From an uncultured Caryophanales bacterium (GTDB lineage Bacteria > Bacillota_I > Bacilli_A > RF39 > UBA660), in contig CANSPQ010000011.1 in assembly GCA_947648915.1 (NCBI GenBank), positions 1-39,153 of the forward strand: a stretch of 39,153 nt of DNA. Direction: 5' to 3'. Below, in pieces: positions 1 to 7,131 of this stretch (positions within the stretch are counted from its first letter, which is position 1; the number at the start of each line of letters is the position of its first letter). The translations under genes were made by a program, and so were the position numbers. A model generated the notes under the pieces. It searched no databases, was not told the DNA's origin, and saw only the letters and a list, made by a program, of their open reading frames with translations.

Positions 1-1
1 T

Positions 2-85
2 GACATTATTTATATATTAATATTAACTACTTACACACTTTTCTTGACATACCCTCTTAGCGGATTTTTAAGCGTTCTTAAATAA
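2..85 (+). CDS. possible C-terminal end of a small hydrophobic toxin peptide (5' cut by window edge)
   Basis: The frame starting at base 2 is open to a TAA at 83-85 and reads as a hydrophobic peptide ending in SVLK. It lies where the toxin of the left-edge type I locus should be: convergent with the minus-strand RNA that starts near 163, and followed on the + strand by a hairpin with a T run (97-140). No start codon is inside the window. Such a short frame in AT-rich DNA may be chance, so this is inference by position. Confidence 0.25.
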   Translation, partial: DIIYILILTTYTLFLTYPLSGFLSVLK

Positions 86-163
86 ATATACAATACAGAG
101 ACAACGCTTAACATACAGAAGTTATCGTATCTCTTTTTTTATGATATGAAGTTTCCCTCATCT
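86..163 (-). ncRNA. antitoxin-like small RNA of a type I locus, left-edge copy
   Basis: Read on the minus strand, this RNA begins just after a TTGCAC-17-TACAAT promoter. Its 5' hairpin is ATGAGG-GAAA-CTTCAT, the same fold as in the RNAs at 6772, 7132 and 29978. A second hairpin follows, with arms AGAGATACGATAAC and GTTAAGCGTTGTCTCT. I see no clear minus-strand terminator before the window edge, so the 3' end is unknown. On the + strand the second hairpin is followed by seven T and could terminate the partner transcript. Confidence 0.5.
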
Positions 164-169
164 GTATAC

Positions 170-198
170 ATTGTAACATAAATAAGTAGAATGTGCAA
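170..198 (-). promoter_or_regulatory. promoter of the left-edge small RNA
   Basis: On the minus strand this reads TTGCAC, a 17-base spacer, then TACAAT, followed by GTATACAGATGAG. The arrangement and the GTATAnAGATGA start region match the other three loci. Confidence 0.65.
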
Positions 199-242
199 AT
201 TATGTTTGATATTTGATAGAAATAATTTTTTTATAATAAAAT

Positions 243-267
243 GAAAAAAAGCTTTCAAATTAAGCTT
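243..267 (-). terminator. terminator after the spore coat genes
   Basis: Minus strand: AAGCTT, a 7-base loop, AAGCTT, then a T run. The stop codon of the coat-like gene lies in the loop. The stem has only two GC pairs, so it is modest. Confidence 0.5.
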
Positions 268-511
268 CTTTATTTTGTAATTGGGTTAAAGTTTTATTGA
301 TTTCTGTATTTTGAATGTTTTGAACTTGATACCAACCATGCTCTACCATTTTATTATAAACCTCATATTGCATTTTCAATATCTCATCTAATCCATTATA
401 TAAAGTATCATGAACCTTTTGATTACTTGCTTCCTGTGTACCATGCACATAAACTTCACAAGTTCCTTTTAAAAGAAGTAATACATTTTCCATTATAAGT
501 TTATCCTTCAT
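260..511 (-). CDS. Coat_F-like spore coat protein
   Basis: An 83-aa protein resembling the CotF/Coat_F family: a helical protein with repeated Lys/Glu/Gln-rich segments and a C-terminal region with HGWYQVQN, like the Gly-Tyr-Tyr ending of that family. The role would be a structural component of the spore coat. The ORF track starts at a TTG (517), but the ATG six bases on (511) sits nine bases after GGAGG, while the TTG is only three bases away, so I chose 511. It overlaps the end of the upstream coat-like gene by 11 bases, which implies translational coupling. Family assignment is from sequence appearance only. Confidence 0.7.
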   Translation of the reverse strand: MKDKLIMENVLLLLKGTCEVYVHGTQEASNQKVHDTLYNGLDEILKMQYEVYNKMVEHGWYQVQNIQNTEINKTLTQLQNKEA

Positions 512-695
512 TTGCAATATCCTCCATCACTTTTAATAATTCTTCCCCTTGCTTTTTTTGTCTAGCTGCAAGTTGATTTAAAAATTGCTGTAATTCAGAA
601 TTTTCTATCGCATTACTAAAATTTGTAAATGTTGTTTCTAAATTTTGGCAATGACCAATGGCGTCTTCCATATAGAGTAATTCTTTTTGTGTCAT
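501..695 (-). CDS. small helical protein, probable spore-coat partner
   Basis: A 64-aa, all-helical, Gln/Glu-rich protein with a strong AAGGAGG site before the ATG. It is upstream of, and overlaps, the Coat_F-like gene. Its pattern (a helix beginning MTQKELLYMEDAIGH, then a Gln/Leu-rich amphipathic helix) resembles the N-terminal half of Coat_F proteins. The two genes may represent a family whose halves are encoded separately. A coat or coat-assembly role is inferred mostly from the neighbour. Confidence 0.6.
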   Translation of the reverse strand: MTQKELLYMEDAIGHCQNLETTFTNFSNAIENSELQQFLNQLAARQKKQGEELLKVMEDIANEG

Positions 696-800
696 TTTCT
701 TTCCTCCTTATCTTTAGTATTTCCAATAAGACAAGAATTAAACTATAAAAGTGAATTATCTGTGAGAGCATATTTTTTTCTAGACTTAAAAATAAAAAGG

Positions 801-823
801 AAAAAAGCATACTAAGGCGTGCT
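801..823 (-). terminator. minus-strand terminator or attenuator upstream of the coat genes
   Basis: Minus strand: AGCACGC, a CTTA loop, GTATGCT (one mismatch, one GU pair), then TTTTTT. The 5' arm AGCACGC can pair instead with an upstream GTGTGCT (plus 862-868) around an inner GAAAGC/GCTTTC hairpin. That alternative fold could act as an antiterminator for the coat genes that follow. Confidence 0.45.
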
Positions 824-827
824 GTAT

Positions 828-851
828 GAAAGCAATTTTTGCTTTCTTTTT
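828..851 (+). terminator. plus-strand intrinsic terminator
   Basis: GAAAGC, loop AATTTTT, GCTTTC, then TTTTT. It is a perfect six-pair stem. No plus-strand gene precedes it, so either a short untracked RNA ends here or it blocks antisense read-through of the coat genes. Confidence 0.6.
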
Positions 852-1013
852 GTTCCATTTAGGAAAGCACACTTTTTCAAATTGGTGTATATTCATCTCA
901 TCTGTCATATGATATTAGAAAGGTGGGAATAATAATCATAGATAAATTTAACTAGTTAGTACATTATAATGTTAGATAAAAAAGCAGTAATAAGAAAGTA
1001 AGGAGGAATCATA

Positions 1014-1145
1014 GTGATAAGATTATTAGGAATTGGATTTATTTTTAGTATAATTGTAATCAATTATTGTGCTTGTAAAATATCTGGAGAAATATCGAAA
1101 GAGGAAGAAAGAAAAGATTTACATTCTAAAATGCAAAGATTGTAA
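1014..1145 (+). CDS. 43-aa small membrane protein (GTG start)
   Basis: This gene is too short for the ORF track. A strong AAGGAGG lies a few bases before a GTG start. The product begins with a hydrophobic segment of about 18 residues containing NYCACK and ends in a charged, Lys/Glu-rich tail, so it is a single-pass membrane peptide. The stop at 1143-1145 sits just before the promoter of the RsgI-like gene. The ribosome site and the clean amphipathic layout argue that it is translated. I do not recognise a family. Confidence 0.7.
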   Translation: MIRLLGIGFIFSIIVINYCACKISGEISKEEERKDLHSKMQRL

Positions 1146-1150
1146 CTTTG

Positions 1151-1159
1151 TGTTATAAT
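1151..1159 (+). promoter_or_regulatory. extended -10 promoter for the RsgI-like gene
   Basis: TGTTATAAT is an extended -10 (TG, one base, TATAAT). It is about 35 bases before the ATG and no good -35 is seen. Confidence 0.6.
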
Positions 1160-1194
1160 GAACTCGTAGATAAGATGATTTATGAGGAGGCATT

Positions 1195-2484
1195 ATGAAA
1201 AAAATTATATTAGATGATATTACTTATAAAACAATTAAGAAAAAGAAAAAATGTATTTATGCATCTTATGAAAATATTACAGAAGGGATTCATTCTGAGG
1301 ATCAAGTGATAGTTGCTACAGATGCAAAGGAAAAAAAGGTAAAAGTTTTAAATATCTATCAAGCAGAGAATTTAGAAAAATTAAAAAGTAAATTAAAGAA
1401 AAAAGCAAAATATATTTATCCTAAAGATATAGAAGAAAAAAATGAAGATATTTATGCAGTGGAATTTAAAAGTAGTTTTAAGATTATCCGAAAATTATTA
1501 TTGATATTATTACTAGCCGTTCTATTATTTTTAGGAATTAATTGTATAAAAATTAAAATGAAAGAAGCCCAAACAAACCGTGCATTAAAAGAAATCAATC
1601 AAGTAAAAACAAATGAAATATCTTATGTATTTATTGAAATCAATCCTAAAATAGTAATTGAATTCAAAGGAAATAAAGCAGTCAATTATGCTTGTTTGAA
1701 TGAAGATTGTATAACTGTTTTTGACAATATGGAACTAGTAGATAAAGAATTAGAACAGGTGGTAGATACGTTATATCAAAAAGCGAAAGATAAAGGAATT
1801 GATGTAACAAAAGGTGTAAATGTATCTGCTATCAATGAAAAAATAAAAGAAAAGGTAAAGAATATAGAATATGTAACATATACCAAAATCGAAAGAGAAG
1901 AAGAACAAAAGCTGATAAATGAAGTCATAAATCATAAAGAAATTATCAATTCCAGTCATAAAAAAAGTTATAATGAAGAACTATTAGAAGCATATCAAAA
2001 AGATAAAGACTATGGGAAAACATACACATGTAACATCAATTATGATGAATTGTCTTGTTATATTACAGATCAATTTTATGATAAATTAGGAAAAGATTAT
2101 AATTCCCTTAGTGACGTATTATTGCAGATTGATGAGATAGTCAATTTGATGTCAGTTTTCGATAAATTTGGAATCAAATATACAACAACAGGCGTAGAGG
2201 GTGCTGAGTTAATTGGATTGGATAAACTTGTTTTAGATAAAATTTATTTGAATGGAGAGTATCGTTCATGGGGGAATGGTAGTATTAGTAGTAATACCAT
2301 CAGTATGGATGGTGGAAGTAGTAATGATTATGTGCGCTCTTATAAGGCATCTATTCGTTTAGATTCTTATGACTTAGGAGAAGCTGGTATGTATGGAACT
2401 GGCTATCATGTTCTTCCACTCAATAAATTAAACTTAGTAGATTCTAGTTACAGTGAATCAGATGTTATTATATTATATCCTTAA
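1195..2484 (+). CDS. RsgI-like membrane protein, possible anti-sigma factor
   Basis: A 429-aa protein with a basic cytoplasmic N-terminus (about 1-95), one membrane helix (about 97-116, LLLILLLAVLLFLGI) and a large exterior part. Directly after the helix is a segment starting near SYVFIEINPKIVIEFKGN, with NYACLNEDC next. This resembles the middle domain of RsgI-type anti-sigma factors (S..IDINPS.E). The N-terminal part does not clearly match the RsgI sigma-binding domain, and no SigI-like sigma gene is in the window. The C-terminal 180 residues end in a Gly/Ser-rich region (GNGSISSNTISMDGGSS) and I do not recognise them. Start is from a good GAGGAGG site. It is a single-gene unit ending at the terminator at 2528. 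Confidence 0.55.
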   Translation: MKKIILDDITYKTIKKKKKCIYASYENITEGIHSEDQVIVATDAKEKKVKVLNIYQAENLEKLKSKLKKKAKYIYPKDIEEKNEDIYAVEFKSSFKIIRKLLLILLLAVLLFLGINCIKIKMKEAQTNRALKEINQVKTNEISYVFIEINPKIVIEFKGNKAVNYACLNEDCITVFDNMELVDKELEQVVDTLYQKAKDKGIDVTKGVNVSAINEKIKEKVKNIEYVTYTKIEREEEQKLINEVINHKEIINSSHKKSYNEELLEAYQKDKDYGKTYTCNINYDELSCYITDQFYDKLGKDYNSLSDVLLQIDEIVNLMSVFDKFGIKYTTTGVEGAELIGLDKLVLDKIYLNGEYRSWGNGSISSNTISMDGGSSNDYVRSYKASIRLDSYDLGEAGMYGTGYHVLPLNKLNLVDSSYSESDVIILYP

Positions 2485-2527
2485 GAGAATACAATATGTT
2501 ATAAAATAATTGAATTATTTCTATTTG

Positions 2528-2557
2528 AGAAAAGGATGAAACGAAAATCCTTTTTTT
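2528..2557 (+). terminator. intrinsic terminator
   Basis: AAAGGAT, a nine-base loop, ATCCTTT, then more T. It ends the RsgI-like transcript. Confidence 0.8.
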
Positions 2558-2632
2558 GTTTTACTGATATTCTATTTTTGTATCCATATTTACTGCAATA
2601 TATGAAATTTATTATTTGTATTCTTTCTCAAA

Positions 2633-2662
2633 TTGGCGTATACTGAATACATGAACTGTAAT
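2633..2662 (+). promoter_or_regulatory. likely promoter of the ABC operon
   Basis: TTGGCG, an 18-base spacer, TGTAAT. The -35 lies inside the motif TCAAATTGGCGTATA (2628-2642), which is almost identical to 877-891. Confidence 0.45.
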
Positions 2663-2702
2663 CATTTACGAGTGCAAGTAATAGAGTTAAGAGGAGGTAA
2701 AA

Positions 2703-3410
2703 ATGAAAAATTTGTACAAATTAGACCATATTTATAAAACTTATAAAAATTATGATACGGATTATCATGCATTAGAAGATGTGAGTTTGGAACTATCAGA
2801 AGGAGAGATTATTGTTGTACTAGGTCCAAGTGGAAGTGGAAAATCTACTATGTTAAATTTACTTTCAGGTATTGATTCTCCAAGTAAAGGACATATTCTA
2901 TTTGAAGATATTCGTGTTGACCAAATGAAAGCAACAGAGTTGACGGAATATCGTGCAAATAACTTAGGATTTATTTTTCAAAGTTATAATTTAATTCCAA
3001 GTTTGACAGTCAAGGAAAATATAGAACTTGGCAAAGAACTTTCAACAGCTCCTTTATCTGTCAAGGACCTCATCCAACAAGTTGGGCTAGAAAGCCATGC
3101 AAGCAAATATCCATACCAGTTATCAGGTGGGCAAATGCAAAGAGTCGCAATTGCTAGAGCTTTGGTGAAAAATCCCAAAGTATTATTCTGTGATGAACCA
3201 ACAGGTGCACTCGATGAAGAAACCGGTAAAAAGGTACTAGAACTTTTACAAGATATGAATGATAAATACCATACCACGATGATTATTGTAACGCATAATC
3301 CGAGTATTGCCGATATGGCGCATACTGTCATTCGAATGAATAGTGGTAAAATAGTGGAGATAAAACACAATAAAACCATAAAAAAAGCCAGTGAATTGAG
3401 GTGGGCTTAA
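2703..3410 (+). CDS. ABC transporter ATPase (LolD/MacB-type), first of two
   Basis: A 235-aa ABC ATPase with Walker A GPSGSGKST (about residue 42), Q-loop FQSYNL, signature LSGGQMQRVAIARAL, Walker B VLFCDEPTGALDE and an H-loop in VTHNP. This is the FtsE/LolD/MacB (type VII) class, which powers mechanotransmission rather than classical transport and is often used for antimicrobial-peptide resistance or lipoprotein/peptide export in Bacillota. It is preceded by AGAGGAGG, and its stop abuts the permease start. The C-terminal tail ends in a Trp (ELRWA), like the second ATPase. The substrate cannot be read from the sequence. Confidence 0.9.
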   Translation: MKNLYKLDHIYKTYKNYDTDYHALEDVSLELSEGEIIVVLGPSGSGKSTMLNLLSGIDSPSKGHILFEDIRVDQMKATELTEYRANNLGFIFQSYNLIPSLTVKENIELGKELSTAPLSVKDLIQQVGLESHASKYPYQLSGGQMQRVAIARALVKNPKVLFCDEPTGALDEETGKKVLELLQDMNDKYHTTMIIVTHNPSIADMAHTVIRMNSGKIVEIKHNKTIKKASELRWA

Positions 3411-5978
3411 ATGAAATTATTATTACTGAATGCTATCAAAGGACTTCGTAAAAAGAAAATCCAAATGGCAGGGATTATCTTTATGGTCATGCTTTCGATG
3501 GCAGTTTATGTGGGAATGAATTCTGCAATTGATCGTTTAGAAACACGATATTATTCTTATTTAGAAGAACAAAATGTCGAAGATTTGAGCATTGGTGTTG
3601 CGGTAGACTATAGCAAAGACGTGAGTCTATCCGATTTGGATTATTTTTTAGAGCACCAATTTCAAAACGTAACGGAAGAAGAACATGCTCTTTTAGAACA
3701 GTATCGTCTTTATTTAGAAAATCCCGTTTATGATGTTAAAATGCTTTATACCATACAAAGTTTGTTTGAAAAATATGAAGCAGACATTGATTTAAAGACA
3801 AGAATTTTGGATTCTTTAAAAGAAGAGTACCAATTTGTATACGAGTTTGAACGTTCGAAAACCGTTTCTGATGATAAGAAATTAATTAAGTTCTTACCTT
3901 ATGAAGAAAACAATCAAATCAATCAATTGTATTTAGTGGAAGGAGCGTTTCCAAAAGGTGAAAATGAAATTGCAATCTTATCAGGATATGCCAAAAAGAA
4001 CCATTTGAAAATAGGGGATACTTATACTGTTTTAGGTGAAAATTATACCATTGTTGGTTTTGCTTATGCACCGGATTATATCTATCCTTTAATTTCCTTC
4101 AGTATGCCTATATTTGATGAAACCAATAACAATATTGCGATTGTAAGTGAAACTGCTTATCAGAAAGTAGTAGGGGTAAAGGATAACAGTATTGCGCTTG
4201 ATTATCAATTTCCAACCAATCGTAAATTTGAAATCACAGTATCTGTAGGAACTGAGGAAACAGAAAATAACTCTCCTTTTGCAGATGATCCTGTTATGAG
4301 AATTTTAGATGAGGATAAAGTTGTAATGGATATCAATACCATTACTCGCTTGGGTAGAATTTCTGCATTACAAATGGAATTCGCATCCAATCGTTTATTT
4401 GCAGAATGTTTCTTATATTTATTACTTACCATATCTGTGTTAATTATTGTTATTATTACCAAAAAAAGAATTGATGATGAACGTTTACAAATTGGGGTAT
4501 TAAAATCACTTGGTTACAACCGTTTTAGTATTGCGGCTAGTTATTTGGTATATCCAATTGTGGGATCTCTTGTTGGAGGTATACTAGGATATATAATCGG
4601 TATTATCGCCCATTACCCAATTGCGAATGTCTTACTCAGTTTTTACACAGTTCCACTAGAAAACTATCAATTAGACTTGAGTTATCTTTCAAAAGCTATT
4701 TTTACACCAATGATTAGTTTGTCATTATTAAGCTATTTAATTGCCTTATTTATGCTACGGAAAAAACCACTTGCTTTATTAAAAGAGGGTAGTAATTTAA
4801 AGGTAAATTTATTCAGCCGTATCGTAAATAAAATCAATTCGCTCTTTCCATTTCATTATCGTTTCAAATATTCACTTGCTTTCCGTAGTTTGGGAAAACT
4901 ACTGATTGTTACCATTACTTCTTTCTGTACAGGATTACTGATTGTACTTGTACTAATTGGTTCTAATTTATTTAACCATATGATTGAAGAAAGTTTTGCG
5001 GGTATTGATTACCGATATTTGGTTATGTTAGGACAATTTGATTATAAAGATGCGAATGAATATGAAGAAGCAGACTATGTTTTATCAGTCAGTGTTCCTT
5101 TAAAAGAAATTAAGGATAAAAATGGAAATATAAAACCAATCGAAAAAGAGGATGAGGAAATTCAATTCGCGTTAACAGGATTAGATACAACCGCACAATA
5201 TGTTCGTATTTTGGATAAGGAAGAGCATAATTTAATTGACCGTTTAGATGATGATGAAGCAATTATTGTCAATGAAAATGCCAAAGAATTATACAACTTA
5301 GAAGTAGGAGACCAATTACATTTTGTTTACGAAACCATTGATATGACCTATACAGTTGTTGGATTTAGTTCGGAATTTATGGGTCGTAGCGGTTATATCA
5401 ATAGAGAAGCGATGAGTACGGATTTAGGATTAGGAAATAATGCTTATACAACCATTTATTCCAACCAAGAAAAGTATGAATCTTACAAAAATTTAGATGC
5501 GGAAGAGGCAACTAAAATTGCTTATATTCTCAATATGAATGATATGAGAGAAAATATTGAAAAACAAATGGATCGTTTCAATGGAAGTATCTATATTGTA
5601 ATTGCCTTTGCATCCATTATGGTACTTGTAATTATTTCTGTCATTGCCAATATTGTGGTAGAAGAAAATAAGAAGACGATATCTTTATTAAAAGTAATGG
5701 GATATAAAAATCGTAAAATTAGTAGTATGGTTTTAAATATATATACACCATTTATCATTGTTGCTTATTTATTATCGATTCCTGCAATGATTGGAATTTT
5801 AAAAGCAATTGTAAATGCAATTGTTGGAGATATTGAAATTACAATTCCAATTACCATTTCACCAATAATGGCAGGTATAGGACTTGTAGGATTACTCGTT
5901 GCCTACTATATTGCGATTGGATTATCGAAACGTGTTTTAAATAAAGTACCACTTGCGGTGGCACTCAAGAGGGAGTAG
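3411..5978 (+). CDS. FtsX/MacB-type ABC permease, two FtsX repeats
   Basis: An 855-aa permease. It has an N-terminal membrane helix (about 18-38), a large extracellular domain (about 40-330), a first FtsX block of three helices (about 335-450), another single helix (about 495-515), a second extracellular domain (to about 735) and a second FtsX block (about 738-852). This is the long two-repeat form, so one polypeptide supplies both halves. Each FtsX block has the usual KSLGY or KVMGY coupling motif after its first helix. It lies between two ATPase genes and begins directly after the stop of the first. Confidence 0.88.
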   Translation: MKLLLLNAIKGLRKKKIQMAGIIFMVMLSMAVYVGMNSAIDRLETRYYSYLEEQNVEDLSIGVAVDYSKDVSLSDLDYFLEHQFQNVTEEEHALLEQYRLYLENPVYDVKMLYTIQSLFEKYEADIDLKTRILDSLKEEYQFVYEFERSKTVSDDKKLIKFLPYEENNQINQLYLVEGAFPKGENEIAILSGYAKKNHLKIGDTYTVLGENYTIVGFAYAPDYIYPLISFSMPIFDETNNNIAIVSETAYQKVVGVKDNSIALDYQFPTNRKFEITVSVGTEETENNSPFADDPVMRILDEDKVVMDINTITRLGRISALQMEFASNRLFAECFLYLLLTISVLIIVIITKKRIDDERLQIGVLKSLGYNRFSIAASYLVYPIVGSLVGGILGYIIGIIAHYPIANVLLSFYTVPLENYQLDLSYLSKAIFTPMISLSLLSYLIALFMLRKKPLALLKEGSNLKVNLFSRIVNKINSLFPFHYRFKYSLAFRSLGKLLIVTITSFCTGLLIVLVLIGSNLFNHMIEESFAGIDYRYLVMLGQFDYKDANEYEEADYVLSVSVPLKEIKDKNGNIKPIEKEDEEIQFALTGLDTTAQYVRILDKEEHNLIDRLDDDEAIIVNENAKELYNLEVGDQLHFVYETIDMTYTVVGFSSEFMGRSGYINREAMSTDLGLGNNAYTTIYSNQEKYESYKNLDAEEATKIAYILNMNDMRENIEKQMDRFNGSIYIVIAFASIMVLVIISVIANIVVEENKKTISLLKVMGYKNRKISSMVLNIYTPFIIVAYLLSIPAMIGILKAIVNAIVGDIEITIPITISPIMAGIGLVGLLVAYYIAIGLSKRVLNKVPLAVALKRE

Positions 5979-5982
5979 GACT

Positions 5983-6690
5983 ATGGAAAATTTAATTGAA
6001 ATTCAAAATGTTTATAAAACGTATCAACTTGGAAAAGTAGGTAGTCAAGCATTAAATGATGTATCCTTATCCGTTCGTAAAGGAGAAATCGTTGTTATTT
6101 TAGGTCCAAGTGGAAGTGGAAAGACAACACTACTCAATGTCGTTTCTGGTTTGGATAAAATTAGTAAGGGAAAAATCCTTTATCAAGGAAAAAATATTGC
6201 CAAGTATCGAGATTACAAAATGACACGTTTTCGTAAGAAAAATTTAGGTTTTATTTTTCAAACATACAACTTATTGGAACATTTGAATGTATATGAAAAT
6301 GTATTGGTGGGTGCATCTTTAGGTAAAGCAAAAGTGGACATTGATTCTATTATTGATACCGTAGGACTTAAAAAACACAGGAAAAAATATATGTATCAGT
6401 TATCTGGTGGAGAACAACAACGTGTATCGATCGCAAGAGCGCTTGCCAAAAATCCAAGTGTGATGTTCTGTGATGAACCAACAGGAGCACTCGATGAAAA
6501 AACAGGTAAGGTGGTTTTGCAATCATTAGTAGAAGCAAATGAAAAATTAGGGACAACTATGATTATCGTAACCCATAATCCAGGTATTGCTTTGATTGGA
6601 GACCGTACAGTTCGTATGAATAGTGGGAAGATTATGGAAATCAAGGAAAATGAAAAGCGCATGAATCCGGTAGAGATTCCATGGGGATAA
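5983..6690 (+). CDS. ABC transporter ATPase (LolD/MacB-type), second of two
   Basis: A 235-aa ATPase paralogous to the product at 2703, with Walker A GPSGSGKTT, Q-loop FQTYNL, signature LSGGEQQRVSIARAL and Walker B VMFCDEPTGALDE. The tail NPVEIPWG is typical of this Bacillota subclass. The ORF track starts at 5953, inside the permease. The ATG at 5983 follows GAGGGAGTAGGACT and begins the conserved N-terminus (MENLIEIQNVYKTY), so I use it. The permease stop is just upstream. No clear terminator follows before the small RNA module at 6737. Confidence 0.9.
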   Translation: MENLIEIQNVYKTYQLGKVGSQALNDVSLSVRKGEIVVILGPSGSGKTTLLNVVSGLDKISKGKILYQGKNIAKYRDYKMTRFRKKNLGFIFQTYNLLEHLNVYENVLVGASLGKAKVDIDSIIDTVGLKKHRKKYMYQLSGGEQQRVSIARALAKNPSVMFCDEPTGALDEKTGKVVLQSLVEANEKLGTTMIIVTHNPGIALIGDRTVRMNSGKIMEIKENEKRMNPVEIPWG

Positions 6691-6736
6691 CTTAACCATT
6701 AGCAGGCGAAAACAAATTATTTTAAATGAAATAGTT

Positions 6737-6765
6737 TTGCTTTCATAAGATTGTTATGATACAAT
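6737..6765 (+). promoter_or_regulatory. promoter of small RNA, copy 1
   Basis: TTGCTT, a 17-base spacer, TACAAT, then GTATACAGATGAAGG. Confidence 0.7.
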
Positions 6766-6771
6766 GTATAC

Positions 6772-6895
6772 AGATGAAGGAAACTTCATAAAATAAAAAA
6801 GGAATATATTTGATTTTGGAGAGTCAAATGCATTCCTCATAGGGTTTGGCATCTAACGAATCACTGATGTGATAAGCAGATGCCTTTTGTTTATT
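6772..6895 (+). ncRNA. antitoxin-like small RNA, copy 1
   Basis: A predicted RNA of about 120 nt with three hairpins: ATGAAG-GAAA-CTTCAT at the 5' end; GGAATATATTTGA/TCAAATGCATTCC; and a terminator GGCATCT...AGATGCC followed by TTTTGTTTATTT. The partner peptide gene is convergent, and its stop codon falls in the RNA's terminator tail, so the 3' ends overlap. On the opposite strand the second hairpin is followed by TTTTTT and probably terminates the peptide mRNA. The segment TCAAATGCATTCCT (6827-6840) is echoed as TCAAATATATCCT (7018-7030) in the 5' leader region of the peptide mRNA, giving antisense pairing outside the overlap, as in pAD1 par. Function is inferred from this architecture. Confidence 0.75.
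6848..6895 (+). terminator. terminator of small RNA, copy 1
   Basis: The outer stem GGCATCT/AGATGCC encloses ATCAC/GTGAT and is followed by TTTTGTTTATTT. Confidence 0.75.
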
Positions 6896-6968
6896 TAAAC
6901 AATAAAATGAATATTGTTAAAAATAACAGGGTGATTATAAAGTACAAACATTTTTCATTTTGTTTCAT
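6891..6968 (-). CDS. 25-aa hydrophobic peptide, putative type I toxin, copy 1
   Basis: Minus-strand ATG at 6968, stop at 6891. The peptide is a short polar head (MKQNEKC), one membrane span (LYFIITLLFLTIFILL) and a C-terminal FK. The ribosome site GAAAGGTGGTGG lies partly in a hairpin (CTTTCA/TGAAAG, plus 6981-6997), which would restrain translation, as in known type I toxin mRNAs. A promoter TTTACA-17-TACAAT lies upstream on the minus strand. Size, topology, sequestered ribosome site and antisense partner fit a membrane-acting toxin of the Fst/TxpA kind, but I see no direct Fst sequence similarity. Toxicity is an inference. Confidence 0.7.
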   Translation of the reverse strand: MKQNEKCLYFIITLLFLTIFILLFK

Positions 6969-7037
6969 AAACACCACCACCTTTCAACAACTGAAAGAGA
7001 AAAGCATCTGACATAAATCAAATATATCCTGTGTATA

Positions 7038-7066
7038 ATTGTACCACTCGTATATTAAATTGTAAA
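7038..7066 (-). promoter_or_regulatory. promoter of toxin-like mRNA, copy 1
   Basis: Minus strand: TTTACA, a 17-base spacer, TACAAT. The same boxes and spacing occur in copy 2. Confidence 0.7.
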
Positions 7067-7096
7067 TATAAAAATAGATTGTTTGTCTATAATCAT

Positions 7097-7125
7097 TTGA
7101 CAGGATTTCCATCTTATGTTATTAT
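7097..7125 (+). promoter_or_regulatory. promoter of small RNA, copy 2
   Basis: TTGACA, a 17-base spacer, TATTAT: a consensus -35 with a good -10. By box match it is a stronger promoter than that of the paired peptide, as expected for an antitoxin RNA. Confidence 0.75.
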
Positions 7126-7131
7126 GTATAC

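Larger units (their letters stand above)
696..1013. other. non-coding stretch with opposed hairpin terminators
   Basis: No convincing gene is present. The ORF-track entry 616..858 (-) is a shadow with no ribosome site. The stretch holds a minus-strand hairpin+T run (801-823), a plus-strand hairpin+T run (828-851), a 15-base motif TCAAATTGGTGTATA (877-891) that recurs upstream of the ABC operon, and the palindrome ACATTATAATGT at about 961-972, which could carry -10 elements in both directions. Confidence 0.5.

Noticed and set aside
616-858. ORF-track entry on the minus strand (80 aa)
   Set aside because: It crosses two hairpin terminators and the ribosome site of the coat gene, has no ribosome site of its own and low-complexity composition; a chance frame.
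6396-6662. Minus-strand frames inside the ABC ATPase genes (also 2984..3379)
   Set aside because: These are shadows created by conserved ATPase codons; both show the same pattern and no ribosome site.
6772-6892. Small RNA copies considered as metabolite riboswitches
   Set aside because: No gene follows in the sense direction at a sensible distance, each RNA ends in its own terminator and each faces a peptide gene; antisense regulation fits better.
6740-7030. Possible CRISPR or insertion sequence, because of the repeated unit
   Set aside because: Only two copies, ~360 bases long, with coding and promoter logic and no inverted ends or transposase.
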